DNA of 5,942 nt from an uncultured Erysipelotrichaceae bacterium (GCA_900319505.1 ONOV01000032.1:1-5942); one strand, 5' to 3'; counted from the stretch's first letter, positions 1 to 5,942 are shown. Numbers and translations: made by a program. Notes: generated by a model from the sequence alone, not told the origin.

Positions 1-159
1 CGGGATAACAAAGCGATGCTGCGGGCCATTCGCAACTATGTGCCGGCAGATCGTCTGCTTCGCTCCCTGAGTTTCTTTGATGTCGTGAAAAGAGGCACCA
101 TGAAACTCTTCTCAAAAAAGAAGAAGGACGAAACAGAAACCACGGAATCATCCAATTGA
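1..159 (+). CDS. C-terminal fragment of an unrecognised protein (5' end outside window)
   Basis: An open frame enters from the left edge in frame 1 and ends at TGA 157-159, giving 52 residues. The visible part begins RDNKAMLRAIRNYVPADRLL, which reads as amphipathic helix. It continues with SFFDVVKRG and ends in a highly charged tail: a lysine run (KLFSKKKKDE) followed by an acidic and Thr/Ser-rich end (TETTESSN). No catalytic motif or membrane segment is visible. The basic-then-acidic tail suggests a disordered cytoplasmic C-terminus. I do not recognise the family. The call as coding rests on the uninterrupted frame reaching the edge, a normal codon pattern, and a hairpin terminator starting 5 bp after the stop. 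Confidence 0.7.
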   Translation, partial: RDNKAMLRAIRNYVPADRLLRSLSFFDVVKRGTMKLFSKKKKDETETTESSN

Positions 160-164
160 CACTG

Positions 165-191
165 AAGGCCAGGCATTTCTGCCTGGCCTTT
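165..191 (+). terminator. Intrinsic terminator of the left-edge gene
   Basis: An 11-bp perfect stem pairs AAGGCCAGGCA (165-175) with its complement (180-190) around a 4-base loop. It lies 5 bp after the stop at 159. The T tract is short and broken (TTTCGTCGTTT), so termination relies mostly on the GC-rich stem. The opposite strand has no T run after this hairpin, so it serves the plus-strand gene. Confidence 0.75.
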
Positions 192-200
192 CGTCGTTTA

Positions 201-250
201 CTGAATAAAAGACCTCATCTACTGTCATCATCACAGAAGATGAGGTCTTT
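201..250 (-). terminator. Intrinsic terminator of the MATE transporter gene
   Basis: A 13-bp perfect stem (208-220 with 238-250) encloses a 17-base loop that can add four more pairs (222-225 with 233-236). Read on the minus strand, the stem is followed by TTTTATTC. It begins 5 bp after the transporter's stop codon. Together with the hairpin at 165-190 it insulates two convergent genes, and the long stem may also stop plus-strand polymerase. Confidence 0.8.
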
Positions 251-255
251 GTATG

Positions 256-1641
256 CTAGACAAGATGATTGACCCAGATCCGTTTATGAATCAGATACAG
301 GCCGAGAATGACTTTATAAAGATCAACAAGATGTACAATCAGAAACATCCATACAAGGGAAAGATGAGTAAAGTGAGCCAGAATGAAAGCAATGGGGAAG
401 CTGACACAGATTGTACCGACTGAATCAAAGAGGAATGTCAGAACGGTTTTGCCGCCGCAGCGCATGGTGAAGTAGGAAGCGTTGTATAAAGAGGAGATCC
501 ACATGCATAAGCCGCAGATTCTTAATAATGATGCAGCAGTGCGGCGGATGCTTTCTTCCGTGTTGTAGAGAAGCGGAAACAGCGGGGCAGTCAAAGCAAG
601 AATCATACCTAAGCCAAGACTGATCATAAGTGTCCAGGTAATAAGCTTTCGATCTGTATCAACCGCTTCTTCGGTTTCGCCTGCACCTAATTTCTGGCCA
701 ACCAGGATGGAGATTGTATCGCCCATGGCGATATTAAAGACAAAGAACAGGTTTTCAATCGTATTGGAGATGTTGTAAGCGGCGATGGCATCAATGCCTC
801 TTGTGCTGTAGCACTGGGCAATGGCAGCAAGTCCGACTGACCAGAGAATTTCATTGCTGGTCAGAGGCGTTCCTTTTCGGATGATATTCAGGCAGAGATC
901 TTTCGGGATATGAAAGGCATGGAAGATACCGGCAAAGAACGGATAGGAAAGAGCATTGCGCTTTGCGGCAATGAACAGAATGGAAAGTTCCACTGCCCGG
1001 CTGAGCACCGTAGCGATGGCGGCACCGGCGGTGCCAAGCTTTGGAAAGCCCAAAGAGCCGAAGATCAGCAGCCAGTTGCCGATGAAGTTGACGGCAACGG
1101 CAGAAACAGAGGCGATCATCGGTATCTTTGTTTCACCTGCTTCACGGAAGGAAGAGGAGAAGCAGTTGGAAAGGGCAAATGGCAGAAAGCCGAAGCACAT
1201 GATCCGGATATAGGTCAATGCATAGTATGAAGTCTGCTGAATCTGCAGGACTGTGTTTGTGCCGGGATTCATAAAAAGGGCAACCAGCTGGCGTCCGAAA
1301 CACAGGAATATGATGATGGCAGCAATGGCAAGGATGGTTTCCAGAATCAGTTTGAAGCGAAGACAGTCTCTGACACCTTTCTGATCTTTGGAACCATAGA
1401 ATTGGGCGCCGAAAATGGAAGCGCCGGAAACGGAACCGAATAAGGCAAGATTGAAAATGGTAATCAGCTGGTTGGCGACGGACACACCTGACATGGCAAG
1501 GGTGCCGGTCTGGCCGACCATGATATTGTCAAGCATGTTGACAAAGGTAGTAATGAGCTGGGTGATCACTAAAGGCACTGCTACTTTCAGAACAGTTGAT
1601 GCAAAAAGACGATCCCCGAAATATTTTTCCCGTAATGTCAT
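256..1641 (-). CDS. MATE-family multidrug/cation antiporter
   Basis: This 461-residue integral membrane protein has the usual MATE length and a predicted 12-helix layout in two homologous halves. Family-typical stretches are MLDNIMVGQTG (36-46) after the first helix, the SGASIFGAQFYG region (72-83), REAGETKIPM (166-175) leading into a helix with NFIGNWLLIFG (185-195), and GTAGAAIATVLSR (203-215). The second half includes NISNTIENLFFVFNIAMGD (from about 290) and ILVGQKLGAGETEEA (312-326). MATE proteins use Na+ or H+ gradients to export cationic drugs and metabolites; the substrate here cannot be read from the sequence. ATG 1641 is the only reasonable start: an in-frame TGA lies ten codons upstream, with no GTG or TTG between, and the next Met (residue 36) would delete helix 1. 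There is no Shine-Dalgarno sequence at usual spacing, only CCAGGT directly before ATG. The neighbours do not suggest a function. The gene appears monocistronic. Confidence 0.93.
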   Translation of the reverse strand: MTLREKYFGDRLFASTVLKVAVPLVITQLITTFVNMLDNIMVGQTGTLAMSGVSVANQLITIFNLALFGSVSGASIFGAQFYGSKDQKGVRDCLRFKLILETILAIAAIIIFLCFGRQLVALFMNPGTNTVLQIQQTSYYALTYIRIMCFGFLPFALSNCFSSSFREAGETKIPMIASVSAVAVNFIGNWLLIFGSLGFPKLGTAGAAIATVLSRAVELSILFIAAKRNALSYPFFAGIFHAFHIPKDLCLNIIRKGTPLTSNEILWSVGLAAIAQCYSTRGIDAIAAYNISNTIENLFFVFNIAMGDTISILVGQKLGAGETEEAVDTDRKLITWTLMISLGLGMILALTAPLFPLLYNTEESIRRTAASLLRICGLCMWISSLYNASYFTMRCGGKTVLTFLFDSVGTICVSFPIAFILAHFTHLSLVWMFLIVHLVDLYKVILGLYLIHKRIWVNHLV

Positions 1642-1649
1642 ACCTGGCC

Positions 1650-1658
1650 ATTCTATCA
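1650..1658 (-). promoter_or_regulatory. Candidate extended -10 promoter for the MATE gene, very close to ATG
   Basis: On the minus strand TGATAGAAT matches the extended -10 form TGnTATAAT with one mismatch (TAGAAT at 1655-1650, TG at 1658-1657). No convincing -35 sits 16-18 bp upstream. Transcription would start around 1643, only about 2 nt before the ATG at 1641, giving a nearly leaderless mRNA. This agrees with the missing Shine-Dalgarno sequence but is based on motif reading only. Confidence 0.35.
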
Positions 1659-1706
1659 GAGATCGTACTCAGTTTCTACCGAATAGGATCAAAGGGAGAT
1701 CTTTCA

Positions 1707-1736
1707 GCATACCCACATCTTCATCCGGCATACACA
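1707..1736 (-). repeat. Direct repeat TGKGTATGC, 21-bp period, upstream of the MATE gene
   Basis: On the minus strand TGTGTATGC (1736-1728) and TGGGTATGC (1715-1707) match in 8 of 9 positions. Both are followed by YG. The start-to-start distance is 21 bp, two helical turns, so both copies face the same side of the DNA. They lie about 65-95 bp upstream of the inferred transcription start, where activators often bind. They may be a regulator site, or chance. Confidence 0.35.
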
Positions 1737-1759
1737 AAAAAGGCTGCCGCAGCAGCCTT
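1736..1759 (-). terminator. Intrinsic terminator of purA
   Basis: Read on the minus strand, an 8-bp stem AAGGCTGC / GCAGCCTT (1759-1752 with 1747-1740) with a TGCG loop is followed by an unbroken run of Ts. It starts 7 bp after the purA stop. This is a textbook Rho-independent terminator and separates purA from the MATE gene downstream on the same strand. Confidence 0.9.
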
Positions 1760-1766
1760 ATTTTAA

Positions 1767-3050
1767 TCAGAATATATCCTTCAGGATGATGTTGCCATTT
1801 CTTTCCGGGTTGACGGAAACAAGGGCAATCGGAACACCTGTGTACTCCTCAATGAACCGGATGTACTTCTGACAGTTGACAGGCAGATCCGCAAAGTTTC
1901 TGACCTGAGAGATGTCTTCATCCCATCCCTTGAATATCTTATAGACAGGTTCAGCTCTGCCGTAATCCTTCAGGGAAGCAGGAATATAATTGATTTCCTT
2001 TCCATCCAGCTTATAGGCAACACAGACCGGAATCTCCTTAAGACCGGAGAGAATGTCGATCTTGGTGATCGCAAGTTCTGTCAGGCCGTTGATGCGGACA
2101 GCCTGTCTGACAACCGGCAGATCCAGCCATCCAAGTCTTCTCGGCCGGCCGGTTGTAGCACCGTATTCAGCACCTTTTTCTCTCAAGGCATCACCGGTCG
2201 CGTTGAGCTGTTCCGTTACAAACGGACCTTCACCGACTCTTGTGGAGTAGGCTTTGACAATGCCGATGATATGGCCTAAAGCTCTGGCACCAACCCCGAC
2301 GCCTTCCAATACACCGGCTGCGGTAGGAGAAGAAGAAGTGACAAACGGATAAGTACCGTAGTTGATATCAAGCATGTTGGCCTGGGCGCCTTCAAACAGA
2401 ACTGTCTTATCTTCGTCCAGGGCATTGTTGACAACATCGGTCGCATCGATCATCATCGGAACCAGTTTTTCTCTGATCGGCTTGAACTGTTCCACCAGTT
2501 CATCATAGTCAAACGGCTCAGCGCCATAGACCTTGGTGATAACGGCATTCTTGAAAGCCAGGGTTTCCTTCAGCTTTTCACAGAACACGTCCCAGTCTCT
2601 CAGATCGCACATCCGCATGCCGATGCGGCTGTATTTATCCGCATAGCAGGGACCGATGCCGTTCTTGGTGGTGCCGACTCTGTATTTGGAGTTGCTTTCT
2701 TCTCCCAGTTCATCCAATCTGACGTGATATGGCATCAGGATGTGTGCGCGGTCAGAGATGCGGATGTTATCAGTTTTCGCACCCTGACTTTCCAGTGTTT
2801 CCATTTCCTTGAGCAGTACAAAAGGATTGACCACAACCCCGGGGCCGATGACACACAGAGCATCATGGTTGAGGACACCGCTGGGGAGCAGATGAAGCAC
2901 GGTTTTATTTCCATCTACCACAACGGTATGACCGGCATTGTTGCCGCCTTGAAAGCGGACAACCATGTCCACATGTGAGCCAAGCAGATCAACTACTTTG
3001 CCTTTGCCTTCGTCACCCCACTGGGTGCCGACTACTACATATCCTGACAT
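1767..3050 (-). CDS. purA: Adenylosuccinate synthetase
   Basis: The enzyme is cytoplasmic and condenses IMP with aspartate using GTP to form adenylosuccinate, the first committed step from IMP to AMP. At 427 residues it has the standard bacterial length. All expected signatures are present: QWGDEGKGK (10-18) with catalytic Asp13, GGNNAGHT with catalytic His41 (35-42), GTTKNGIGPCYADK with the GIGPxY signature (126-139), the Arg-rich substrate loop TTGRPRR (299-305), and the guanine-recognition motif TKID (329-332). The C-terminal region (VSVNPERNG) is intact. ATG 3050 is supported by GGAGG (3060-3056) with a 5-nt spacer, and the N-terminus MSGYVVVGTQWGDEG aligns with family starts. The gene has its own promoter and terminator and is not clustered with purB or other purine genes in this window. 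No missing residues or frameshift are seen. Confidence 0.98.
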   Translation of the reverse strand: MSGYVVVGTQWGDEGKGKVVDLLGSHVDMVVRFQGGNNAGHTVVVDGNKTVLHLLPSGVLNHDALCVIGPGVVVNPFVLLKEMETLESQGAKTDNIRISDRAHILMPYHVRLDELGEESNSKYRVGTTKNGIGPCYADKYSRIGMRMCDLRDWDVFCEKLKETLAFKNAVITKVYGAEPFDYDELVEQFKPIREKLVPMMIDATDVVNNALDEDKTVLFEGAQANMLDINYGTYPFVTSSSPTAAGVLEGVGVGARALGHIIGIVKAYSTRVGEGPFVTEQLNATGDALREKGAEYGATTGRPRRLGWLDLPVVRQAVRINGLTELAITKIDILSGLKEIPVCVAYKLDGKEINYIPASLKDYGRAEPVYKIFKGWDEDISQVRNFADLPVNCQKYIRFIEEYTGVPIALVSVNPERNGNIILKDIF

Positions 3051-3078
3051 ATATTCCTCCCGTCACATTAACGTGGAC

Positions 3079-3107
3079 ATTTTAACACTTTGATACCATG
3101 ATGTCCC
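3079..3107 (-). promoter_or_regulatory. Candidate purA promoter
   Basis: On the minus strand GGGACA (3107-3102, four matches to TTGACA) is followed after 17 bp by TAAAAT (3084-3079, five of six to TATAAT), preceded by TGT as an extended -10. The inferred start near 3072 leaves a leader of only about 22 nt. A purine riboswitch therefore does not fit, and I see no PurBox-like CCGAACA site. Confidence 0.6.
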
Positions 3108-3123
3108 GTGATTATGCAAAAGA

Positions 3124-3153
3124 TTGGAAATATGAGGATTGAACAGGTATGAT
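3124..3153 (+). promoter_or_regulatory. Candidate mrp promoter
   Basis: TTGGAA (3124-3129) and TATGAT (3148-3153, five of six to consensus) are separated by 18 bp. Transcription would begin near 3160, giving a leader of about 25 nt that contains the ribosome binding site AAAGGAG (3168-3174). The region lies back to back with the purA promoter, with 16 bp between the two -35 elements. It may also drive the two-component genes downstream. Confidence 0.55.
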
Positions 3154-3184
3154 AAGATAATGTTTATAAAGGAGTGTATAGGAA

Positions 3185-4033
3185 ATGAGTGAGAATAAGA
3201 ACCCGGATACCTGTGATCATAACTGTGACGGATGTGAAGCCAACTGTGCTTCCCGTACAACAGGCAATCCGTTCAAGATAGAGCCGAAGGACAAGACGGT
3301 CATCCGCCATATGGTCGGTGTCGTCTCCGGCAAGGGCGGTGTAGGAAAATCCCTGGTCACGTCTTTACTGGCATGTGAGATGAACCGCAGAGGCTATCAT
3401 ACCGCCGTACTGGATGGCGATATCACCGGTCCGAGCCAGGGCAAGTCTTTCGGCGTGCATGAATCCCTGATGGGAGACGGCACCTATGCCTATCCGGCCA
3501 CCACAAAGACCGGCATTCAGGTTGTCAGTACCAATATGCTGCTGGACAGTGATGATACCCCGGTCATCTGGCGGGCTGCCATGGTGACTAATCTTTTGAA
3601 GCAGTTCTATACCGAAGTACTCTGGACGGATGTTGACTTCATGTTTGTGGATATGCCTCCGGGAACAGGAGACGTACCGCTGACCGCCTTTCAGTCCTAT
3701 CCGCTGGATGGCATTATTATTGTCACCACCCCGCAGGAGCTGGTTGAGATGGTTGTGGAAAAGGCGGTCAATATGGCTGAGAAGATGAATATTCCGATTC
3801 TCGGTTTAGTGGAGAATATGGCATATGTGGAATGCCCTGACTGCGGCAGAAAGATCAGAGTGTTCGGAGAACCGCATCTGGATGATCTGATGCAGAAGCA
3901 CAGTCTGAAGCTTCTGGCAGAAATTCCGCTGCGCCAGGAAATTGTCAAAGCTGCTGATAAAGGTACAATTGAAGACGTGGAAGTAAAAGAAATCGGCCCG
4001 GCCGCAGATGAAGTTGAAAAACTGAACGCATAA
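3185..4033 (+). CDS. mrp: Mrp/NBP35-family P-loop ATPase, Fe-S cluster carrier
   Basis: This is a cytoplasmic SIMIBI ATPase related to ApbC and NBP35, whose members carry and deliver Fe-S clusters. It has 282 residues. The deviant Walker A is GKGGVGKS (49-56). Next come DGDITGPS (77-84), the WRAAM segment (129-133, usually GPM in the family), and DFMFVDMPPGTGD (151-163). The CPDC motif (Cys217, Cys220) is the conserved bridging-cluster ligand pair, so the carrier function is probably intact. The N-terminus adds C10-x3-C14-x2-C17-x3-C21, a possible second cluster site. The DUF59/MIP18 domain found at the N-terminus of many Mrp proteins is absent. ATG 3185 follows AAAGGAG with a 10-nt spacer and gives the full cysteine motif. 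The stop is 53 bp before the response regulator, with no hairpin between, so co-transcription is plausible. Confidence 0.94.
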   Translation: MSENKNPDTCDHNCDGCEANCASRTTGNPFKIEPKDKTVIRHMVGVVSGKGGVGKSLVTSLLACEMNRRGYHTAVLDGDITGPSQGKSFGVHESLMGDGTYAYPATTKTGIQVVSTNMLLDSDDTPVIWRAAMVTNLLKQFYTEVLWTDVDFMFVDMPPGTGDVPLTAFQSYPLDGIIIVTTPQELVEMVVEKAVNMAEKMNIPILGLVENMAYVECPDCGRKIRVFGEPHLDDLMQKHSLKLLAEIPLRQEIVKAADKGTIEDVEVKEIGPAADEVEKLNA

Positions 4034-4086
4034 TCACATAAAGTTCACACTGATCATATACAATCAATAAAACTGCGAGGTGAAAC

Positions 4087-4767
4087 ATGACCAAGATTCT
4101 GATTACCGATGATGAAGAGAAGATCCGTGCCATGATCCGCAAGTATGCGGAATATGAGGGATTTGAAACTGATGAAGCTGCCAACGGTATGATTGCCGTG
4201 GATAAATGCCATGACAATCATTATGATTTATGCATCATGGATGTCATGATGCCGGAGCTGGACGGTTTTTCCGCAGTGAAGGAAATCAAGAAGGAACATC
4301 CGGACATGCCGTTCATCATGCTGACAGCACTGGGTGAAGACTATGATAAGATCCATGGGTTTGAGATCGGTGTAGATGACTATGTCGTCAAGCCTTTTTC
4401 CGGCAAGGAGCTGATGATGCGGGTCCACGCGATTCTGAAGCGGGTCAATCCGTCCGAAGCAGGCAGTGATGTCATGCGGGTGGACGACATGGAGATCAAC
4501 TTCTCAGCCCGTACGGTTACGATTGATGGACGGAGGCTGCAGCTGTCGCCGAAGGAATATGAACTGCTGGCCTATCTTGCCAAGAATGCCGGCATTGCCC
4601 TGACCCGTGAACAGCTGCTGCAGAATGTATGGGGCTATGACTTCTTCGGGGATGATCGTACGCTGGATACACATATCAAGCTCTTGCGCAAGAATTTAGG
4701 CCCATCCTATGCCCGATACATTGTGACCCTGAGAGGAGTTGGCTACCGTTTTGAAAAGCAGAACTGA
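4087..4767 (+). CDS. OmpR/PhoB-family DNA-binding response regulator
   Basis: This two-domain transcription factor of 226 residues has normal family length. The receiver domain (about 1-118) has the acidic pair Asp8/Asp9, the phosphoacceptor Asp52 in IMDVMMPELDG, Thr80 and Lys102 (VKPF), all needed for phosphorylation switching. The winged-helix effector domain (about 129-226) has LSPKEYELLAYLAKN, TREQLLQNVWGYDFF, a recognition helix in the DDRTLDTHIKLLRKNL segment (189-204), and the terminal hairpin RGVGYRF (216-222). ATG 4087 is preceded by GAGGTG (4077-4082), 4 nt away. Its 3' end overlaps the kinase gene by 17 bp, which implies translational coupling and a cognate pair. The regulon cannot be deduced; no clear target box was found. 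PhoP, ResD and similar names would be guesses. Confidence 0.95.
   Translation: MTKILITDDEEKIRAMIRKYAEYEGFETDEAANGMIAVDKCHDNHYDLCIMDVMMPELDGFSAVKEIKKEHPDMPFIMLTALGEDYDKIHGFEIGVDDYVVKPFSGKELMMRVHAILKRVNPSEAGSDVMRVDDMEINFSARTVTIDGRRLQLSPKEYELLAYLAKNAGIALTREQLLQNVWGYDFFGDDRTLDTHIKLLRKNLGPSYARYIVTLRGVGYRFEKQN
4732..4738 (+). promoter_or_regulatory. Ribosome binding site of the histidine kinase (supports TTG start)
   Basis: AGAGGAG lies inside the end of the response regulator gene, 12 nt before TTG 4751. The spacing is longer than the usual 5-10 nt. It is nevertheless the only good anti-16S match near the kinase N-terminus, where no ATG precedes the first membrane helix. Ribosomes finishing the regulator at 4767 could reinitiate here. 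Confidence 0.5.
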
Positions 4768-5942
4768 AAAGGTCGGCGTTTCTCTGAAGGGAAAGATCGG
4801 CCTGTATCTGTTTGTGTTTGCGGCGGTGCTGCTTACACTTCTGTTCGTATTTCAGATGATGCTGCTGGAGCCTATGTATGAACACGAAAAGATTGACAGC
4901 GTCAAGAAGACAGGCGATGCCATTGCCAATGCCATTGATGAGGATGATCTGACGGATTTGCTGTTTGCCACATCCATGCATAACGACACATGTATTTCCG
5001 TCACCTACAACGATGCGTCTTTGACGGAAGGCAATCAGTTCTGTACGGTCTTTTCCAATATGAGTACGGAAACAAAATCCGAACTGATCGGGTATGCTTC
5101 TGTCTCCAAAAACAATACTTATGTTGCTGTTCATGACAGATCGCTCGGCAAGGGCAGCAGTCGTGACACCGACAGTTCATTCAAAGACATTATCTATACC
5201 AGAATTGTAAAAGCAGATGACGGGGATGCCATCATCATGGTCTACAGCGGTATCAGTCCGGTCAGCGCAACCCGCAGTACCTTATCGGTACAGCTGCTGT
5301 ATATCACCCTGATGATCGTTGCGGCCATCGTCATTCTGACATTCCTGATCAACCGCAATATTGCCAAGCCATTGACCGTGATCAACCAGTCCGCCAAACA
5401 GCTGCCTCAGGGCAGGTATGAAGTCAATCCCAAGACCAATAAATACCGAGAGGCGGAAGAGCTCAATGAAACCCTTGCCCAGGCGGCCAATGATATTCAG
5501 AAGGCGGATAAGGCAAAGCGTGATCTGATTGCCAATGTATCCCATGACCTGCGTACACCGCTGACCATGATCTCCGGCTATGGTGAAATGATGCGTGATC
5601 TGCCTGGTGAAAAGACAGATGAGAACTGTCAGGTCATTATCGATGAAGCCCAGCGCCTCAACGTGCTGGTCAATGATCTGCTGGATCTGTCCAGACTGCA
5701 GGAAAACAAGATCAGACTGGAAAAGACCATCTTCGATCTGTCCGCAATGCTGGATCAGCAGCTGAAGAAATACGATGTCTATACGTATCAGGAAGGCTTC
5801 AATATTGAACATTATCTGCTGGGTGAGGTGCTGATCAATGCGGATCTCAAGCGGATGGAACAGGTCTTCAACAACTTCATGACCAATGCCATCAACTATT
5901 CCGGCAAGAACAAGCACATCATCGTCAGAGAGACCCTGAGTC
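4751..5942 (+). CDS. Membrane sensor histidine kinase, 3' truncated by window edge
   Basis: The frame runs 397 codons without a stop to the right edge. It has a short basic N-terminus, TM1 (about 16-38), an extracytoplasmic sensor region of about 140 residues (39-178), TM2 (about 182-200), and a HAMP-like linker (NRNIAKPL, 201-208, to about 250). The HisKA dimerisation domain has phosphoacceptor His265 in NVSHDLRTPL. The start of the HATPase domain has an N box with Asn379 in NNFMTNAINYS; the G1 and G2 ATP-lid boxes lie beyond the edge. The start is taken as TTG 4751 because no ATG occurs before residue 36, inside TM1, and later starts would remove the helix. The sensor region begins with a charged helix (EHEKIDSVKKTGDAI) and has only two cysteines, Cys81 and Cys98. 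The length and order resemble PDC/Cache-like sensors, but no ligand motif is recognisable. It is presumably the partner of the upstream regulator. Confidence 0.9.
   Translation, partial: MKSRTEKVGVSLKGKIGLYLFVFAAVLLTLLFVFQMMLLEPMYEHEKIDSVKKTGDAIANAIDEDDLTDLLFATSMHNDTCISVTYNDASLTEGNQFCTVFSNMSTETKSELIGYASVSKNNTYVAVHDRSLGKGSSRDTDSSFKDIIYTRIVKADDGDAIIMVYSGISPVSATRSTLSVQLLYITLMIVAAIVILTFLINRNIAKPLTVINQSAKQLPQGRYEVNPKTNKYREAEELNETLAQAANDIQKADKAKRDLIANVSHDLRTPLTMISGYGEMMRDLPGEKTDENCQVIIDEAQRLNVLVNDLLDLSRLQENKIRLEKTIFDLSAMLDQQLKKYDVYTYQEGFNIEHYLLGEVLINADLKRMEQVFNNFMTNAINYSGKNKHIIVRETLS

Noticed and set aside
1..159. Naming the left-edge fragment as a bacterial PH-like or other known domain protein
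   Set aside because: Only 52 C-terminal residues are visible and none forms a diagnostic motif, so any family name would be a guess.
1415..1789. Plus-strand frame of 124 codons running from the MATE gene into the purA end
   Set aside because: It is antisense to the MATE N-terminus, crosses the purA terminator and reads through two conserved genes. The translation is Arg/Ser/Pro-rich with no family resemblance.
3051..3078. Purine riboswitch upstream of purA
   Set aside because: The inferred leader is about 22 nt, far shorter than a purine aptamer, and no aptamer-like helices are present.
3063..3260. Minus-strand small frame across the mrp start
   Set aside because: It overlaps the mrp promoter and cysteine-rich N-terminus on the opposite strand; the product is rich in His, Tyr and Ser with no family signal.
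4044..4073. Possible promoter TTCACA-18-TAAAAC before the response regulator
   Set aside because: The -35 is good but the -10 is weak, and the inferred start would fall within the ribosome binding site at 4077-4082. Not enough to call an independent promoter.
4043..4086. Possible pairing of TTCAC (4044-4048) with GTGAA (4080-4084) hiding the regulator's ribosome binding site
   Set aside because: Only five base pairs over a 31-nt loop; too weak to propose regulation.
4676..5134. Minus-strand open frame of 152 codons over the regulator/kinase junction
   Set aside because: Antisense to the conserved effector domain and TM1 of real genes; the product has no recognisable features.
5282..5917. 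Long minus-strand open frame (211 codons) opposite the histidine kinase
   Set aside because: It lies fully antisense to conserved HisKA/HATPase coding sequence, its product is low-complexity in Ile, Gln and His, and no ribosome binding site or promoter is evident. It is a by-product of kinase codon usage.

Overview
The window looks like chromosomal DNA from a low-to-mid GC Gram-positive bacterium (Bacillota). The signs are strong AGGAG-type ribosome binding sites, TTGACA/TATAAT-like promoters, a TTG start, intrinsic terminators with U tracts, a clostridial-style MATE transporter, and an Mrp ATPase with the cysteine-rich N-terminus often seen in anaerobic Firmicutes. A gut-type anaerobe, possibly of the Erysipelotrichia, is a guess that the window cannot settle.

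Layout: (1) Bases 1-159 carry the last 52 codons of an unrecognised plus-strand gene, closed by a hairpin at 165-190. (2) A minus-strand MATE-family efflux transporter (256-1641) converges on it and has its own terminator at 208-250. (3) purA, adenylosuccinate synthetase (1767-3050, minus), is a complete single-gene unit with its own promoter and terminator. (4) Divergent from purA across a 134-bp intergenic region is mrp (3185-4033, plus). It is followed after 53 bp by an OmpR/PhoB-type response regulator (4087-4767). A sensor histidine kinase starts at a TTG at 4751, inside the end of the regulator gene, and runs off the right edge.

How the genes work together: the response regulator and kinase overlap by 17 bp and are almost certainly a cognate two-component pair. 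mrp lies just upstream with no visible terminator between, so the three genes may share the mrp promoter. Whether Fe-S cluster assembly has anything to do with the signal sensed is unknown. purA commits IMP to AMP synthesis and shares only the upstream region with mrp. The MATE transporter appears to be separately transcribed and has the most unusual upstream region: an extended -10 almost touching the start codon, no Shine-Dalgarno sequence, and a pair of direct repeats spaced two helical turns apart.

I see no mobile element, CRISPR array, RNA gene or clearly novel system. Most of the window is ordinary housekeeping and signalling content. No gene-free stretch exceeds 135 bp.
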